A stretch of DNA of 64,000 nt from Orientallactaga sibirica (GCA_036365145.1 JAEOAD010000055.1:4363501-4427500); one strand, 5' to 3'. Positions 32,152-42,805 are shown, numbered from the stretch's first letter. Program-made: numbers and translations. Notes: generated by a model not told the origin, from the letters alone.

Positions 32152-32297
32152 CACTCCAGGGCCTCTAGCCACTGCAAATGAACTCCAGATGCATCTGCCC
32201 CCTTGTGCACCTGGCTTATGTGGGTCCTGGGGAATCGAACCTGGGTCCTTAGGTTTCGCAGGCATATGCCTTAACTGCTAAACCATCTCTCCAGCCT
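32152..32297 (-). mobile_element. ID-type SINE without tail
   Basis: Begins inside the body ('cagggcctctagccactgc'). The CT segment and A tail are absent, so its 3' end was lost by deletion or never copied. Confidence 0.88.
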
Positions 32298-32305
32298 CAT
32301 ATTCT

Positions 32306-32467
32306 TTTTTTGTTTTGTTTTGTTTTGTTTTTTCGAGGTAGGGTCTCACTCTAGCCCAGGCTGACCTGGAATTCACTCTGTAGTCTCGGGGTGGCCTTGA
32401 ACTCACAGTAACCCTCCTACCTCTGCCTCCCGAGTGCTGGGATTAAGGTGTGCGCCACCACGCCCGG
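32306..32467 (-). mobile_element. B1 SINE
   Basis: (TTTTG)n tail, then a near-consensus body ending 'gtgcgccaccacgcccgg'. Confidence 0.93.
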
Positions 32468-32489
32468 TTAGCCCCACATTCGTATTTCT

Positions 32490-32700
32490 ATCTACCACAT
32501 TGGTGAAGTGCAAGGGCTTGAGCCAGACTGTCTCAGTTCAAGGCTGCCTCCTGCACTTGCCAGGGGTTTTACTTTAGACAAATTATTTAGCCTTTTTATG
32601 TCTCTGTTCCTCATTATAATATGAGGGTAACACTAGTATTATCAGGAGTTTGGTGTAGATGTTTTTAGCATATAAGGTGCCTGAAACAATCACCCAATGG
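32490..32700 (+). mobile_element. MIR, nearly full length
   Basis: 'gcaagggcttgagccagactgtctcagttcaaggc', 'gacaaattatttagcc', 'gtctctgttcctcattataatatgagg', 'ttagcatataaggtgcctg'. The best-preserved MIR in the window. Confidence 0.75.
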
Positions 32701-32802
32701 TGTCATTACTTATATCTAAAAATGTAATAAGGAAAATGAATGCAAGAAAGATCTGTATGCCTTCACTGAAGACACCTGGCATAGAAGGTAAAGCACTGCC
32801 TT

Positions 32803-32954
32803 TAGCCGGGCGTGGTGACGCACGCCTTTAATCCCAGCACTCAGGAGGCAGAGAGGTAGGAGGATCACTGTGAGTTTGAGGCCACCCTGAGACTACATAG
32901 TGCATTCCAGGTCAGCCTGGGCTAGAGCGAGACCCTACCTCAAAACACAAAAAC
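32803..32954 (+). mobile_element. B1 SINE
   Basis: 'agccgggcgtggtgacgcac' to 'gagaccctacctcaaaac'. An ID-type SINE sits directly in its tail. Confidence 0.93.
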
Positions 32955-32955
32955 A

Positions 32956-33222
32956 AGGGCTGGAGAATTGGCTTAGTGGTTAAGGCACCTGCCTGCCAAG
33001 GCTAAGAACGCCCGTTCAATTCTCTAGGTCCCAAGTTTAGCCAGACACAAGTGACACAAGGGCACAATGCCAAACTTGTCCACAAGGGGGCGCACCCATC
33101 TAGAGTTTGTTCACGGCAGCTAAGAAGCTGCTGACGTGCCATTCGCTCGCTCGCTCTCTCGCTCTCTCTCTCTCTCTGCCTCTTCCTTTTTCTCTCTCTC
33201 TCTCAAAAAAAAAAAAATAACG
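32956..33222 (+). mobile_element. ID-type SINE, La form, in the B1 tail
   Basis: Carries 'gtgacacaagggcacaatgcc...cacaagggggcgcac' and a CGCT-containing pyrimidine tract. Confidence 0.9.
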
Positions 33223-33269
33223 AAAAACACTGCTTATCTGATCAGCCAGTTGGCTTGGACCATCAGAAC

Positions 33270-33390
33270 TCGTTTCTATATCTGAAAATGAAGATCAACC
33301 TTGTTTGACCATAAGGTTGATATTAAAGGATATCACATATATTGTATGTCAGTTGCTGGCATAGTACTCAGGACCTATTCAAAGGTAATT
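33270..33390 (+). mobile_element. MIR 3' half
   Basis: 'tttctatatctgaaaatgaag' to 'gttgctggcatagtactcagg'. Confidence 0.55.
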
Positions 33391-33902
33391 AATGTTGCTT
33401 GCTTTCTCTACTCCACACTGGCCTGTGAACTTGCCAGTAATTAATCTAACCTTAACTGTGCCCCAATCTGCTCATACCCTCAGCACCAGCAGGGCCTGCT
33501 GCACAAACAGCAAATGTGCGCACTCAAGGCCACCTGTGAGACACTTCACAAAGCCGCCCTATTGGCTTCCTTCTTTCTGCCAGAACCCGTGTTTGGAACT
33601 TGATCATCTTTTATACGTGGCAATGCCAACAGCCACCTAAGGTGTCTCCATTCAGGAAGGGCTTGTTTGTCCCTTCCAGCTGGAATGAACAAGGCAGGCA
33701 ATTTGTTTTCGTGATACACAGCTCTTGGCCCTGCCCTGTTCTGAAGCCCTTTGTCCCCATTTCTGGCTGACCCAGCCATCCCTGCTCTTCAAGCTGGTCT
33801 TTGAGGTGGAGCATGTTCACCCACCCCATGGTCCTGACCATGTCCTCTCTCTGTCCCCTTGATCCTCTGCCTCACATCCCCATACAGTAGCTCCTCAAAC
33901 TT
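33391..33902. other. Unique sequence
   Basis: No SINE or recognised gene. Two overlapping minus-strand frames of about 76 codons have no recognisable domain. Confidence 0.45.
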
Positions 33903-34059
33903 TTTTGTTTTTTGTGGGGTTCCAAGGTAGGGTCTCACTCTGGCCCAGGCTGACCTGGGATTCACTATGTAGTCTCAGGGTGGCCTTGAACTCACAGTGA
34001 TCCTCCTACCTCTGTCTCCCGAGTGCTGGGATTAAAGGCATGCACCACCATGCCTGGCG
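33903..34059 (-). mobile_element. B1 SINE
   Basis: Reverse B1 from the T-rich tail to 'catgcaccaccatgcctggc'. Confidence 0.92.
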
Positions 34060-35127
34060 GACTTTGACATCTCTGTGACCTTGTTCACACTCTTTCCCTG
34101 CTGGGGTGGCCTCCTCAGAGTGTCACTTGTCCTCTTGGTGTTCACACAGCATTTCACAGCACCTCATACACTGGCTGCCTCAAGCCCTGGATTTATCTGT
34201 GTGTATGTGGGGCGGGGGGTTTGCTAAGTGGACATCCTGCAAACTGTGATAGTAAACATAGGTCTGCCTTCCCACATCTCCTGGGTCTCCATTCCTCTCA
34301 CACAATCCTGAACACAGCCAAGTGCAACCCACATTTAGGAGGTGAGTCACCTGGTCTTATCAGATGAGATGGGACACATTCAGGGTGGCATTTATTGTCT
34401 GTTCCCCAGTCCACTGCTGCTGGAAGCTACCTTCCACGTCGTCTTGCACTTTGGATGGTGACAACAGCTTTCTACCAGACTAACCTCCTTCCATTCAGCT
34501 CTACCCCAGTACCATCTTCCTCAGATGAAAATCCGGGCCTGCCATCCTCTGTTTAACCCCTTAGGTGAAGTCTGGTGCGGTGGCGAATGTTCATAATCCC
34601 AAGCCATCTGCTGACTGAGGTAAGAGGGATCCAGACCATGTAGGAACCCCAGAGTAAACAGATAGGTTCTTGGACTAGAGCAAGATCAGGAGGGTCCTTA
34701 GTGGGGGGATCCTACCTATATGATCCTACACCACACCCTGGCCTTGCCTGTGCCACCTGGCCTGCCCATCTCAGTTTGCCCCGCCTGCATCGGCGGTGGG
34801 ATTTAGTATTTTTTCATCTCACCTAATTAGATCTCTCTTGAGTGTGTACCTTGACCAGGTGCGGGTGGATTTCTTCTCTAAGCCTAGGCCGATTGGCTGG
34901 GATACCTGCTATCAGGTGTGTCCAGGTATGCTGGCGCAAATTCTAAAGCATATCTTCTCTGACCCACAGAGGAGGGAGGGATGGGGACTCTCCTCTCTCT
35001 TTCTCTTTCTCTCTCTCTCTCCCCCTCCCTCCCTCCCCAGAACTGTGGCAGCAATGCTTTGGGGTAAGATTTCTCTCAGCACGTTGGGATGGGAGTGGGG
35101 AGATGACACTTTTTACTTTTTTTACAT
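34060..35127. other. Unique sequence with a CT tract
   Basis: No gene. A decayed B1-like phrase at about 34568 ('gtctggtgcggtggcgaatg') and a polypyrimidine tract at 34988-35038 are the only features. Confidence 0.45.
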
Positions 35128-35284
35128 TTTTACATTTTTTTTTTTTTTTTTGAGGAAGGGTTTCACTGTAGTCCAGGCTGACCTGGAATTCACCATGTAG
35201 TCTCAGGGTGGCCTCAGGGTGGTGATACTTCTGCCTCTGCCTCCCAATTGCTGTGATTAAAGGCAGGCACCACCACACCCGGCC
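35128..35284 (-). mobile_element. B1 SINE with internal duplication
   Basis: Reverse B1 in which 'ggcctcagggtgg' is doubled ('ctcagggtggcctcagggtgg'). Confidence 0.88.
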
Positions 35285-35295
35285 CATTTTTCCTT

Positions 35296-35327
35296 TTTTT
35301 TAAAGGTGTGCAAAACCACGCCTGGCT
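35296..35327 (-). mobile_element. B1 5'-end scrap
   Basis: 'aaaggtgtgcaaaaccacgcctggctc' is only the head of a reverse B1. Confidence 0.65.
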
Positions 35328-35537
35328 CTAATTTATTTTTGTTTGTTTGTTTGTTTATTTGAGAGTGACAGACAGAGAGAGAAAGAGGCAGAGACAGAGA
35401 GAGAATGCAAATGAACTCCAGACACATGCGCCATCTTGTGCATCTGGCTTACATGGGTCCTGGGGAATTGAGCCTCAAACCGGGATCCTTAGGCTTCACA
35501 GGCAAGCATTTAAGTGCTATGCCATCTCTCCAGCCCC
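35328..35537 (-). mobile_element. ID-type SINE with internal deletion
   Basis: 'gagagaatg' joins directly to 'caaatgaactccag', losing about 30 bp of body. (GTTT)n lies in the tail. Confidence 0.88.
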
Positions 35538-35612
35538 TATTCCCCCCCCCATTTTTACTTTTATTACTGTCTTCTTTGCTTTTAATCTTTTTAGAAGCAC
35601 ACATTTTAAAAA

Positions 35613-35632
35613 TCCCTTTCTTTCCTTTTTTC

Positions 35633-35663
<31 letters not shown>

Positions 35664-35821
35664 TTTTTTTTTTTGTTTGTTTGTTTGTTTTTTTGAGGTA
35701 GGGTCTCACTCTAGCTCAGGCTGACCTGGAATTCACTCTCAGGGTGGCCTCAAACTCTCGAAAGCCTCCTACCTCTGCCTCCCAAGTGCTGGGATTAAAG
35801 GCGTGCACTGCCACACCTGAC
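35613..35821 (-). mobile_element. B1 SINE with long T tract
   Basis: The tail is a pyrimidine/T run of about 80 bp. The body has a small deletion ('gaattcactctcagggtgg'). Confidence 0.9.
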
Positions 35822-36206
35822 CCTTTTCATTTTTTTTTAAATCTAAGATCCGTGTTCGTTTACGTGGGCTCCTGGGCTCCAGGTGGCGTATCTCCCTTCT
35901 CCCCACTTTCCCTTCCCTTCCCCAGCCCTTTCCCTGTGATATCTAAATACACTGTGGTGTTTTAAAGGTCATTTTCCTGAATCTGGAATTGCCAATTCTT
36001 TGTTTAGCTTGCAGCTATAAACTCAGGGCTTGGGGTTCCAGGAAGTATCAGAGAACCCCAAATTTCCCTGTTATAAGACCCTACATTAAAGAACAAAACA
36101 AAAACCCTTGCAGGAGTCACAGTGCCACAAGACAAAGCCTCATCCATCTTCCTCTTGGCTCTAATCTTACCTCTCCCTCCCAGATACCTTTTCATCCTAC
36201 TCTTTT
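35822..36206. other. Unique sequence
   Basis: Nothing recognisable. Confidence 0.45.
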
Positions 36207-36435
36207 AAAAAAATATATTTATTTATTTACTTATTTATTTATTTATTTATTTATTTATTTGCAAGAACAGAGAGAAAGAGAATGGGTGCACCAGGGCCTC
36301 CTGCCACAGCAAACAAACTCCAGATACATGCGCCACTTTGTGCATCTGGCTTTACATGGACACTGGGGACTTGAACCCCGGGTCATTAGGCTTTGCAGTC
36401 AAGCACCTTAACCTCTGAGTCATCTCTCCAGCCCT
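36207..36435 (-). mobile_element. ID-type SINE, (TTTA)n tail
   Basis: Reverse copy with nine or so ATTT units, ending 'ctgagtcatctctccagccc'. Confidence 0.9.
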
Positions 36436-36470
36436 TCTCACCTGACTCTTAAGCTGTTTATAATGCCAGG

Positions 36471-36608
36471 CTTTTTTTTTTTTTTCCTGAGGGGATAGGA
36501 AGCTGATGCAAGGTCTTCCTATGTAGGCCAGGCTAGCCTCAAACTTGCCATTCTCCTGCCTCAGTTTCCTGAGTGCTAGTACTACACCTGCGTGCCACCT
36601 CACGCAGC
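36471..36608 (-). mobile_element. Old B1-like SINE
   Basis: 'ggtcttcctatgtaggccaggctagcctcaaac' to 'ctgcgtgccacctcacgc'. Confidence 0.72.
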
Positions 36609-37883
36609 TTACCCTCAGTTGTTTCTGGCCTGTCTGCTGGTACTCTCTCCCCTCATCTCCAGATGACACCCGACCCACTCCAAGGTTCTGACACTAACTA
36701 TAGTCTCCTCTGGGTGCCATAGGGCAGCGTCCTATGGGCAGGTTCCTATGGTTGCTGCCATCAATCCCTGTGGGGCCATGAGCTGTATTCCTGTCTGCCT
36801 CATGTCCTAGCCTGAGGTCAGGGGCTGTTCCTGGCTCTCCTCACTGAGTGAGTACACACTAGACACCCCTCCATGAGTCGCACCGTGCGCAGGGGACAGG
36901 AAGAGAGGAGGTCCCAATTGGAACAAGAACAGACATTTGTGAAGGAAGGTTTTACCTCAGGCTTACGGTCTCTTGGATCTTATCTTAGACCAGGCTCCTG
37001 CTGACCAATACAAAAAGATGCCCCAGTTTCAGCTATTCCGAGGCTGCTGCCTGGACTGCCACTGAGTTGCTCTTGGTGGCAAAGCCCTCAAGAGATGGAC
37101 CCAAAGGTGGGCCCATGAATAGGTCATGCAGGCTTTTGGGAACCCAGCACAGTGTGAAACAAAGCTTTGTTGCTGTCAGGTGGAAGGAAACAAGTCAGTT
37201 CTGGCCCTGGCTTCGTGTTCAAACCTTCAATGTGTCCCTTGTTCTCTAACCATGCTTTGCTCTGCCTCCTTTATGCATGGCGTGCTGGACAAAGATAAAC
37301 TAGAGCGATTTCTGCTCTGGAAAAGTGCCCTGCTAAGGGAAGCAGGTCAGTGTGTTCAAAGACACTTCCTTGAGTAGGTCACCAGGCCTAAGTCCCAAAG
37401 AGCACTTCTCCAAATTCACTTCTTTTGCCAGTCAGTATTTACAGAGATTTTTCACTGGATGAAATGACTACAAAACACCGCTTAAGATTTCTTTTTGCTT
37501 TTAGTTGACTGATTCTCGTTCTTTTGGGGGGAGGGTGGAGTGGGGACAGCATTTTGTGAACTGGAACTTTCTCTTGCTTTGTGCTTGGTTCTGGGCTGCT
37601 GCCTCGTGAGGGACTCTCTGCCAGGAGAAGGTTCAGAAGGAGTCAGTACCAGCAGACAATGGCTCCCTCCCAGGAGAAGAAGGAGTCCTGGGCTCCAAGG
37701 AGAGACCACGGGCACCGGGCACCGAAAGACAAAGACTGAAGGACGGAGGGGAGTGTCATGGGGGATAAAGGGCAGGAAAACCATGGTGACAAGAAAAGAG
37801 AGATGAAAAAGCAACAAGAGTATGCACCAAAAGTCCCTAACGTTCCAGGGCATATTCTTCTCATGTAAATATACTAAATATGT
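36609..37883. other. SINE-free unique block, about 1.3 kb
   Basis: No gene recognised on either strand. The longest frames lack homology-like features. Confidence 0.45.
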
Positions 37884-38000
37884 TCTTTTTCTTGAGATAA
37901 GTTTTCACTATATAGCCCAGGCTAGTGTCAAATTCACACCCCTTCTGTGTGATTGTCCCTGGAGCTGGGATTATAGGTATGCCCCACGATGTCAGCTTTT
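37884..38000 (-). mobile_element. Old B1-like SINE
   Basis: 'cttgagataagttttcactatatagcccaggc', 'ggagctgggattataggtatgcc'. Confidence 0.7.
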
Positions 38001-38014
38001 TAAAACTATATTCT

Positions 38015-38383
38015 TTTTTTCTAAAAAATATTTATTAGCTGGGCGTGGTGGCGCACACCTTTAATCCCAGCACTCGGGAGGCAGAGGTAGGAGGATCGCA
38101 GAGAGTTCGAGGCCACCCTGAGACTACATAGTTAATTCCAGGTCAGCCTGGACTAGAGTGAAACCCCTACCTTGAAAAAAAAATTATTTATTTATTTGAG
38201 AGAGAGAGAAAGAGGCAGAGAGAGAGAGAGAATTGGCATGCCAGGGCCTCTAGCCGCTGCAAACAAACTCCAGACACATGTGCTGCCTCGTGCAACTGGC
38301 TTACATGGGTCCTCGGGAATCAAACCCAAGTCCTTTGGCTTTGCAGGCAAGCACCTTAACCATTAAGGCATCCCTGCAGCCCC
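38015..38383 (-). mobile_element. ID-type SINE split by a B1
   Basis: The tail ('tttctaaaaaatatttatt') is separated by a B1 from 'ttatttatttgagagagag...cattaaggcatccctgcagcccc'. Confidence 0.88.
38038..38178 (+). mobile_element. B1 SINE nested in the ID-type tail
   Basis: Complete, from 'agctgggcgtggtggcgcac'. Flanks duplicate 'aaaa(a)tatttatt'-like tail sequence. Confidence 0.92.
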
Positions 38384-38394
38384 AAAAAGTGGAT

Positions 38395-38627
38395 TTTTAA
38401 AGACCAGCTGTCTGTTGTTTGTTGCACATTAATCAAAGATACAAGAATAAAAAGAGTAAAGAAAGATACACGCCAGGCAAATACCAAGCAAAAGAATGCT
38501 GGCACAGCTATTTTAATGCTAACTAAAATAGGGTTTAATGTTAAACATTACTAGTATTAAAATGATCACTATTTAATAATCAAATGTTCAAATAGACAGA
38601 AAGATAAAACAACTGCAAATTAGGGCT
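38395..38627 (+). mobile_element. L1 fragment (ORF2 endonuclease region)
   Basis: 'gcacattaatcaaagatacaagaataaaaag', 'aaagaaagatacacgcc', 'agaatgctggcacagctattttaatgc' follow L1 ORF2 5' sequence. The frame is broken by stops. Confidence 0.6.
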
Positions 38628-38826
38628 GGAGAGATGGCTCAGTGGTTAAGACGCTTGTCTGCAAAGCCTAAGAATCCCAGTTCGATTCCCCAGGATCCAC
38701 ATAAGCCAGATGCACAAGGTGGCACATGTGTCTGGAGTTAGTTTGCAGTGGCTGGAGGCCTTGGTGCACCCATTCTCTCCATCTATCTCTGTCTCTCAAA
38801 TAAATAAATGAAGTATTAAAAAAATA
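38628..38826 (+). mobile_element. ID-type SINE, S form
   Basis: Near-consensus copy inserted at the end of the L1 piece, tail 'aaataaataaatgaag'. Confidence 0.92.
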
Positions 38827-38846
38827 CAAATGAGTATACACCCCCA

Positions 38847-39010
38847 GACATGCAGATAATTATTAGAATATATATTACTGTAAAATTCACTTTATACCAT
38901 GACATGCAGATAATTATTAGAATATATATTACTGTAAAATTCACTTTATACATGACATGCAGATAATTATTAGAATATATATTACTGTAAAATTCACTTT
39001 ATACCATGAC
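38847..39010 (+). repeat. 54-bp unit, three tandem copies
   Basis: Units begin 'gacatgcagataattatta' at 38847, 38901 and 38954 (periods 54 and 53). The second and third copies are almost identical, differing by one C. AT-rich. Confidence 0.95.
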
Positions 39011-39015
39011 CTTTT

Positions 39016-39274
39016 TTAAAATTTTTTAAAATTATTTTTGGAGAGAGACATAGAGAAAGACAGAGGGACAGGGAGACAGATAGAGAATGGGCACACCAGC
39101 AGTCTCTCAGCTGCTGTGAACAAAATCCAGATGTGTGCACCCCCTTGTGGGCAAGTGTGGCATCGCGCTCTTGTGTCACTTTACATCTGGCTAAACATGG
39201 GACCTGGAGATTGGAACCGGGTTCTTAGGCTTAGCAGGCAGGCGCCTTAACCACTAAGCCATCTCTCCAGCCTA
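39016..39274 (-). mobile_element. ID-type SINE, La form
   Basis: Exact duplication 'taccatgacctttt' (39002-39015 and 39275-39288). The left copy is the edge of the third 54-bp unit, so the SINE inserted there. Confidence 0.95.
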
Positions 39275-39541
39275 CCATGACCTTTTGTAATTAGCAAGTA
39301 TATACATGCCTCCTGGTGCCATATATAAAATAGCATAACCATTTTATATGCACAGTGCACTTCTGTACTTAGATAATTTTCACTGCTTGCAGGGCACATC
39401 TGTTGAAGATTGAGCACTGATCTGCAATGATATTGGACAGCATTTTTAATCACCTTTCCTTTGAGTGTGCAAACAAATATCAGTAATTTAGAAGTTCTAG
39501 GTCTTCAGAAGAGATTTTCAAATACACACATAGAGGTATTT

Positions 39542-40031
39542 TTAAGAAACGCCCTCCACGTCCATATCCAATTGTAACTGCTCTACCATTTGTCCTTCTC
39601 GCTCTTTCCTTTGCTTGCACAAGGGGCCCAGATAAAATGGATGTTTTGCCTGACTGCTTTGATGTCCTGTACTTTCTGTGGCTGTTTATTTCTCCCCAGT
39701 CTGCTAATTGTAAATTTAGCTTGGCATTTCTGTTTGATCTCTTTGGACCGCTTCATTCTACCAGTTGTTTTATTCCATAGTTCTCCTTGGTCTTTGACAG
39801 GTTTATTTCTGTTTTTAAAATGCAAAAGAATTTTCTACTGTCAGCTCTTTACCAACTGCTTGCAGGAAGGCTTGAGTCCACCTGACCTTGGAAAGATTGG
39901 GCTTCTTTTTAAAGTTTTTATGACCTCTGGATTTATATATTCTGAATACAATGCACGCCTTGCAGATAAACATCATGCAGTGGCCAGGGTAGGTGGGCCC
40001 TGAAGAGAAATAACTTCTCAGTTTACCACAT
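39542..40031 (-). pseudogene. RSL24D1P: Processed pseudogene of RSL24D1 (ribosome biogenesis protein, RLP24)
   Basis: Reverse-strand translation follows RSL24D1 end to end without introns, about 490 bp for a 163-codon parent. The parent is a nucleolar 60S assembly factor related to ribosomal protein L24. Conserved stretches seen include SGPxYPGHxMMF, HKNFKKK, GKELTV, ELWNKT, EIKQK and KVQDIK. Breaks: a TAA three codons after the ATG-equivalent, a frame change just after it, and a TAA plus a 2-bp loss near 39811-39818. All four zinc-binding cysteines are replaced (Ser, Ser, Tyr, Gly). The stop-equivalent is at 39542-39544. Sequence from 39289 to 39541 is probably its 3' UTR. A poly(A) tail is not visible. 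The parental gene is multi-exonic, so retroposition is inferred. Confidence 0.9.
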
Positions 40032-40202
40032 GAGACCCATGGGACCCCATTAGGACCAAATGTTGAGTTTGAGAGTGGGGTGTATTTTTTAATTGTTTGT
40101 ATTAATACAAGCAAAACATTCTTCAACTATCTATAAGTTATAAAGAATATGCTACAACAAAATTCATGCATCTGAATTATTTTTTTTAAATAAACAATAC
40201 CA

Positions 40203-40402
40203 GGGCTGGAGAGATTGCTCAGTGGTTAAGGCACTTGCCTGTAAAGCCTAAGGACTCAGGTTTGATTCCCTAGTACCCATGTAAAGCCAGATGCACAAGG
40301 TGGTGCAAGCATCTGGAGTTCATTTGCAGCGGCTACAGGTCCTGGCATGCCCATTCTCTCTCTCTTTCTCTCAAATAAATAAAATAAAATAAATCCTTCT
40401 AA
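40203..40402 (+). mobile_element. ID-type SINE, S form
   Basis: Exact 15-bp duplication 'aaataaacaatacca' (40188-40202, 40403-40417). Confidence 0.95.
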
Positions 40403-40417
40403 AAATAAACAATACCA

Positions 40418-40552
40418 GCCAGGCCTGGGTAATGCATGTGCATGCTTATAATCCTAGTTAGTACTTGGGGACTGAAGCAAGAGAATTTATTGTGAATTCC
40501 AAGCCAGCCTGGGCTCGTAGGAAGTTAGAGGACAATCTGGGCTATACAGTGA
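40418..40552 (+). mobile_element. Old B1-like SINE
   Basis: 'gccaggcctgggtaatgcatg', 'ccaagccagcctgggctcgtagg', 'ctgggctatacagtgaaatc'. Confidence 0.65.
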
Positions 40553-40559
40553 AATCTAT

Positions 40560-40762
40560 TTAATTATTTTATTATTTCTTTATTTGAGTGAGAGAGAGAG
40601 CACTCACCTGTGTGCATGTGAGCCTCTTGCCTCTGCAAATGAACTCCAGACACATGTGCCACTTTGTGGATCTGGCTTTACATGAGAACCGGGAAACAAA
40701 ACCTGGGCCAGCAGGCTTTTCAAGTAAGTGCCTTTAACTGCTGACCTATCTCTCCAGCCCCG
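40560..40762 (-). mobile_element. ID-type SINE, diverged
   Basis: Reverse copy with 'gaaatct'/'aaaatct' flanks. The body is altered ('cacctgtgtgcatgtgagcc'). Confidence 0.85.
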
Positions 40763-40957
40763 CTAAAATCTGTTTGGAAACAACAATGACAAAAATGACC
40801 ATTACCATTCTCTCTGAAGCCTCCTCAGCCTGACCTATCCTATCCTATCACCTCCCTTCTCACCCCACAGACAATTACACACTGGAATATTCTGTGTTTT
40901 GGTCCCTCTCTCCATTTTATAGTCTTATCACATATTTGCATTCTCAAAGGGCACTTC

Positions 40958-41177
40958 TTCTTTTTTATTTGTATTTATTTATTTGAGAGAGAGTGAGAAA
41001 GAAAGAGGCAGATAAAGAGAGAGAGAATGGGCATGCCAAGGCCTCTAGCCACTGTAAACGAACTCCAGATGCATGTATCCCCTTATGCATCTGGCTTATG
41101 TGGGTCCTGGGGAATCAAAGCAAGGCCCTTATGCTTCACAGGCAAACGCCTTGACCACTAAGCCATTTCCCTAGCTC
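40958..41177 (-). mobile_element. ID-type SINE, S form
   Basis: Flanked by 'tctcaaagggca' and 'cctcaaagggta'. Head mutated ('aagccatttccctagct'). Confidence 0.9.
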
Positions 41178-41208
41178 CTCAAAGGGTATTTTTTTAAGTT
41201 TTGCTTTT

Positions 41209-41419
41209 TTATATATTTTTTATTTATACTTATTTATTTATTTGACAGAGAAAGAGAGAGAGAGAGAATGGGTGCACCAAGGCCTCCAGCCACTGCAAAC
41301 AAACTCCAGACGCACACACCTCCTTGTTCATATGACTAACGTGGGTCCTATGGAATTGAACCTGGGTCATTTGGCTTTGCAGGCAAATGCCTTAAACCAC
41401 TAAGCCATCCCTCCAGCCC
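41209..41419 (-). mobile_element. ID-type SINE, S form
   Basis: Flanked by 'aagttttgctttttt' and 'aagttttactttttt'. Unique or L1-like AT-rich text surrounds it. Confidence 0.9.
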
Positions 41420-41480
41420 AAGTTTTACTTTTTTTTAAAATTCAGCATTATGTCTCTGGGATCTAGTTTTCATCCATTTA

Positions 41481-42102
41481 TGTACGGCACAATGCAGGTC
41501 TGGCCCTAGCCAGACTGCATGCTAAAAGAAACCAGACCACACCCCTTGGATTTTCTCACTAGGATGGCAGGTAGTCAATGACTGGTAAGATTCCATGAGA
41601 TGGGGCAACCTAAGACAGGCACCATTTCATGTGATAATCCCTTGGGGCCTGGGTTCAACAATGGCTTGGCAAAGAACCATGCCTCCCAGGGTTGCCAATA
41701 ATAAAAACAAAAAGGAGGATATGTATGGCACAATGCAGGTTTGGCCCTAGCCAGACTGCATGTCAGAAGAAACCAGGAAATGGCTTCTGTAAACATGGTG
41801 TCCTGCGCAGGCCTGGCGTGACAACAGCTACAGTCCCAATGCCGCGAGAAACCTGCTACGAGATGATCTGTCTGGAGACAGGCTGTCATTGGTCACAAAA
41901 AGGGAACCACCCCATACAATGATTGGCCAGCCAAACCTCTTAAAAGCCCCTACATTTCCTTGAATAAACAAGTTTGCAGCAGCTCACCCTGTGCTGCTTC
42001 CACCCAATCCTGGAGTCTGTATTGTGACTCCGCACCTCTCACCCCCTACTCGGCAGAGACCCTGCCATCCTTCATGGGCTGGCCCTAGGAGGGACCCCAG
42101 CA
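41481..42102 (+). mobile_element. Deleted endogenous retrovirus, probably class II
   Basis: A 381-bp 3' LTR (41722-42102) starts TGTATGGCAC and ends AGCA. It has CCAAT-type boxes (about 41888 and 41921), a TTAAAAG TATA-like site, AATAAA at 41963 and a purine tract (AAAAAGGAGGA) just upstream. The first 55 bp of the LTR recur at 41481-41535 as a 5' LTR stub. Only about 186 bp of internal sequence remain, with no gag, pro, pol or env frame. The outer flanks carry the exact 6-bp duplication cattta (41475-41480, 42103-42108). Six bases is typical of class II (ERVK-like) integration, so the class is inferred. Confidence 0.85.
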
Positions 42103-42228
42103 CATTTACTTAGCTATCTAGTGGTCAGTTTCATGAATGCATTGTAATTTATCCATTGTGTTGGGAAGCACGTAAGATAGTTGCAGTGTTTCTGCATTAC
42201 ATACAGCAAGATTTTGTATTCTTTTTTA

Positions 42229-42805
42229 AAATAAAATTTTTTTAGAGAGAGCAAGAATTGGTGCACCAGGGCCTCAGCCATTGCAATCGAACTCCAGATG
42301 CTTGTGCCACCTAGTGTGTATGTATGACCTTGTGCTTGTGTAGTCTGAATTGATGGTCCCCAATATATTCAGTGTTTTATTAGTTTATAGTTTGCATCTG
42401 CAGCCACTTGGCTGGAGTCAGTGTCTTTGGGCGGATCTTAAGGTGTGGTGGTGGGCTTGAGATTCCATTGTAAAGATATGCAAAGTGTGCCCAGTAGGAG
42501 TTCCTGAAGTGTGCTGTGCTATGAGGCTTTTGCCTCTCTCTCTCTTGCCTGGTCCTGTAAAAGCAGGCCAGCTTCTTCTGCCATTATGGAACTTCCCCTG
42601 GATCTGTAAGCTTCAATAAATAAATCCCTTCCTCCATAACTTTGCCTGGTCTGGAAGTTCATCTCAGCGAACCTGAAGCTGTTTGCTACAGCTTGTGTCA
42701 CCTATGTGCATCTGGCCTACATGGGATCTGGAGAGAGACTGAACATGAGTCCTCAGGCTTCACAGGCAAGAACCTTAATCACTAAGCCATCTCACCAATC
42801 CCTAA
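42229..42805 (-). mobile_element. ID-type SINE, Lb form, split by an LTR
   Basis: The reverse Lb copy is interrupted in its Lb segment ('accttgtgcttg') and resumes as 'cttgtgtcacctatgtgc', ending 'ctaagccatctcaccaatccc'. Confidence 0.88.
42339..42690 (+). mobile_element. Solo LTR, copy A of the 355-bp family
   Basis: Starts TGTAGTCTGAATTGATGG, ends TTTGCTACA, with AATAAA near 42615. The exact 5-bp duplication gcttg (42334-42338, 42691-42695) within the host SINE indicates an ERVL/MaLR-type integration. Confidence 0.9.

Noticed and set aside
38847..39010. Regular direct repeats suggestive of a CRISPR-like array
   Set aside because: Three directly abutting 54-bp copies without spacers in a mammalian genome. 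A plain tandem duplication.
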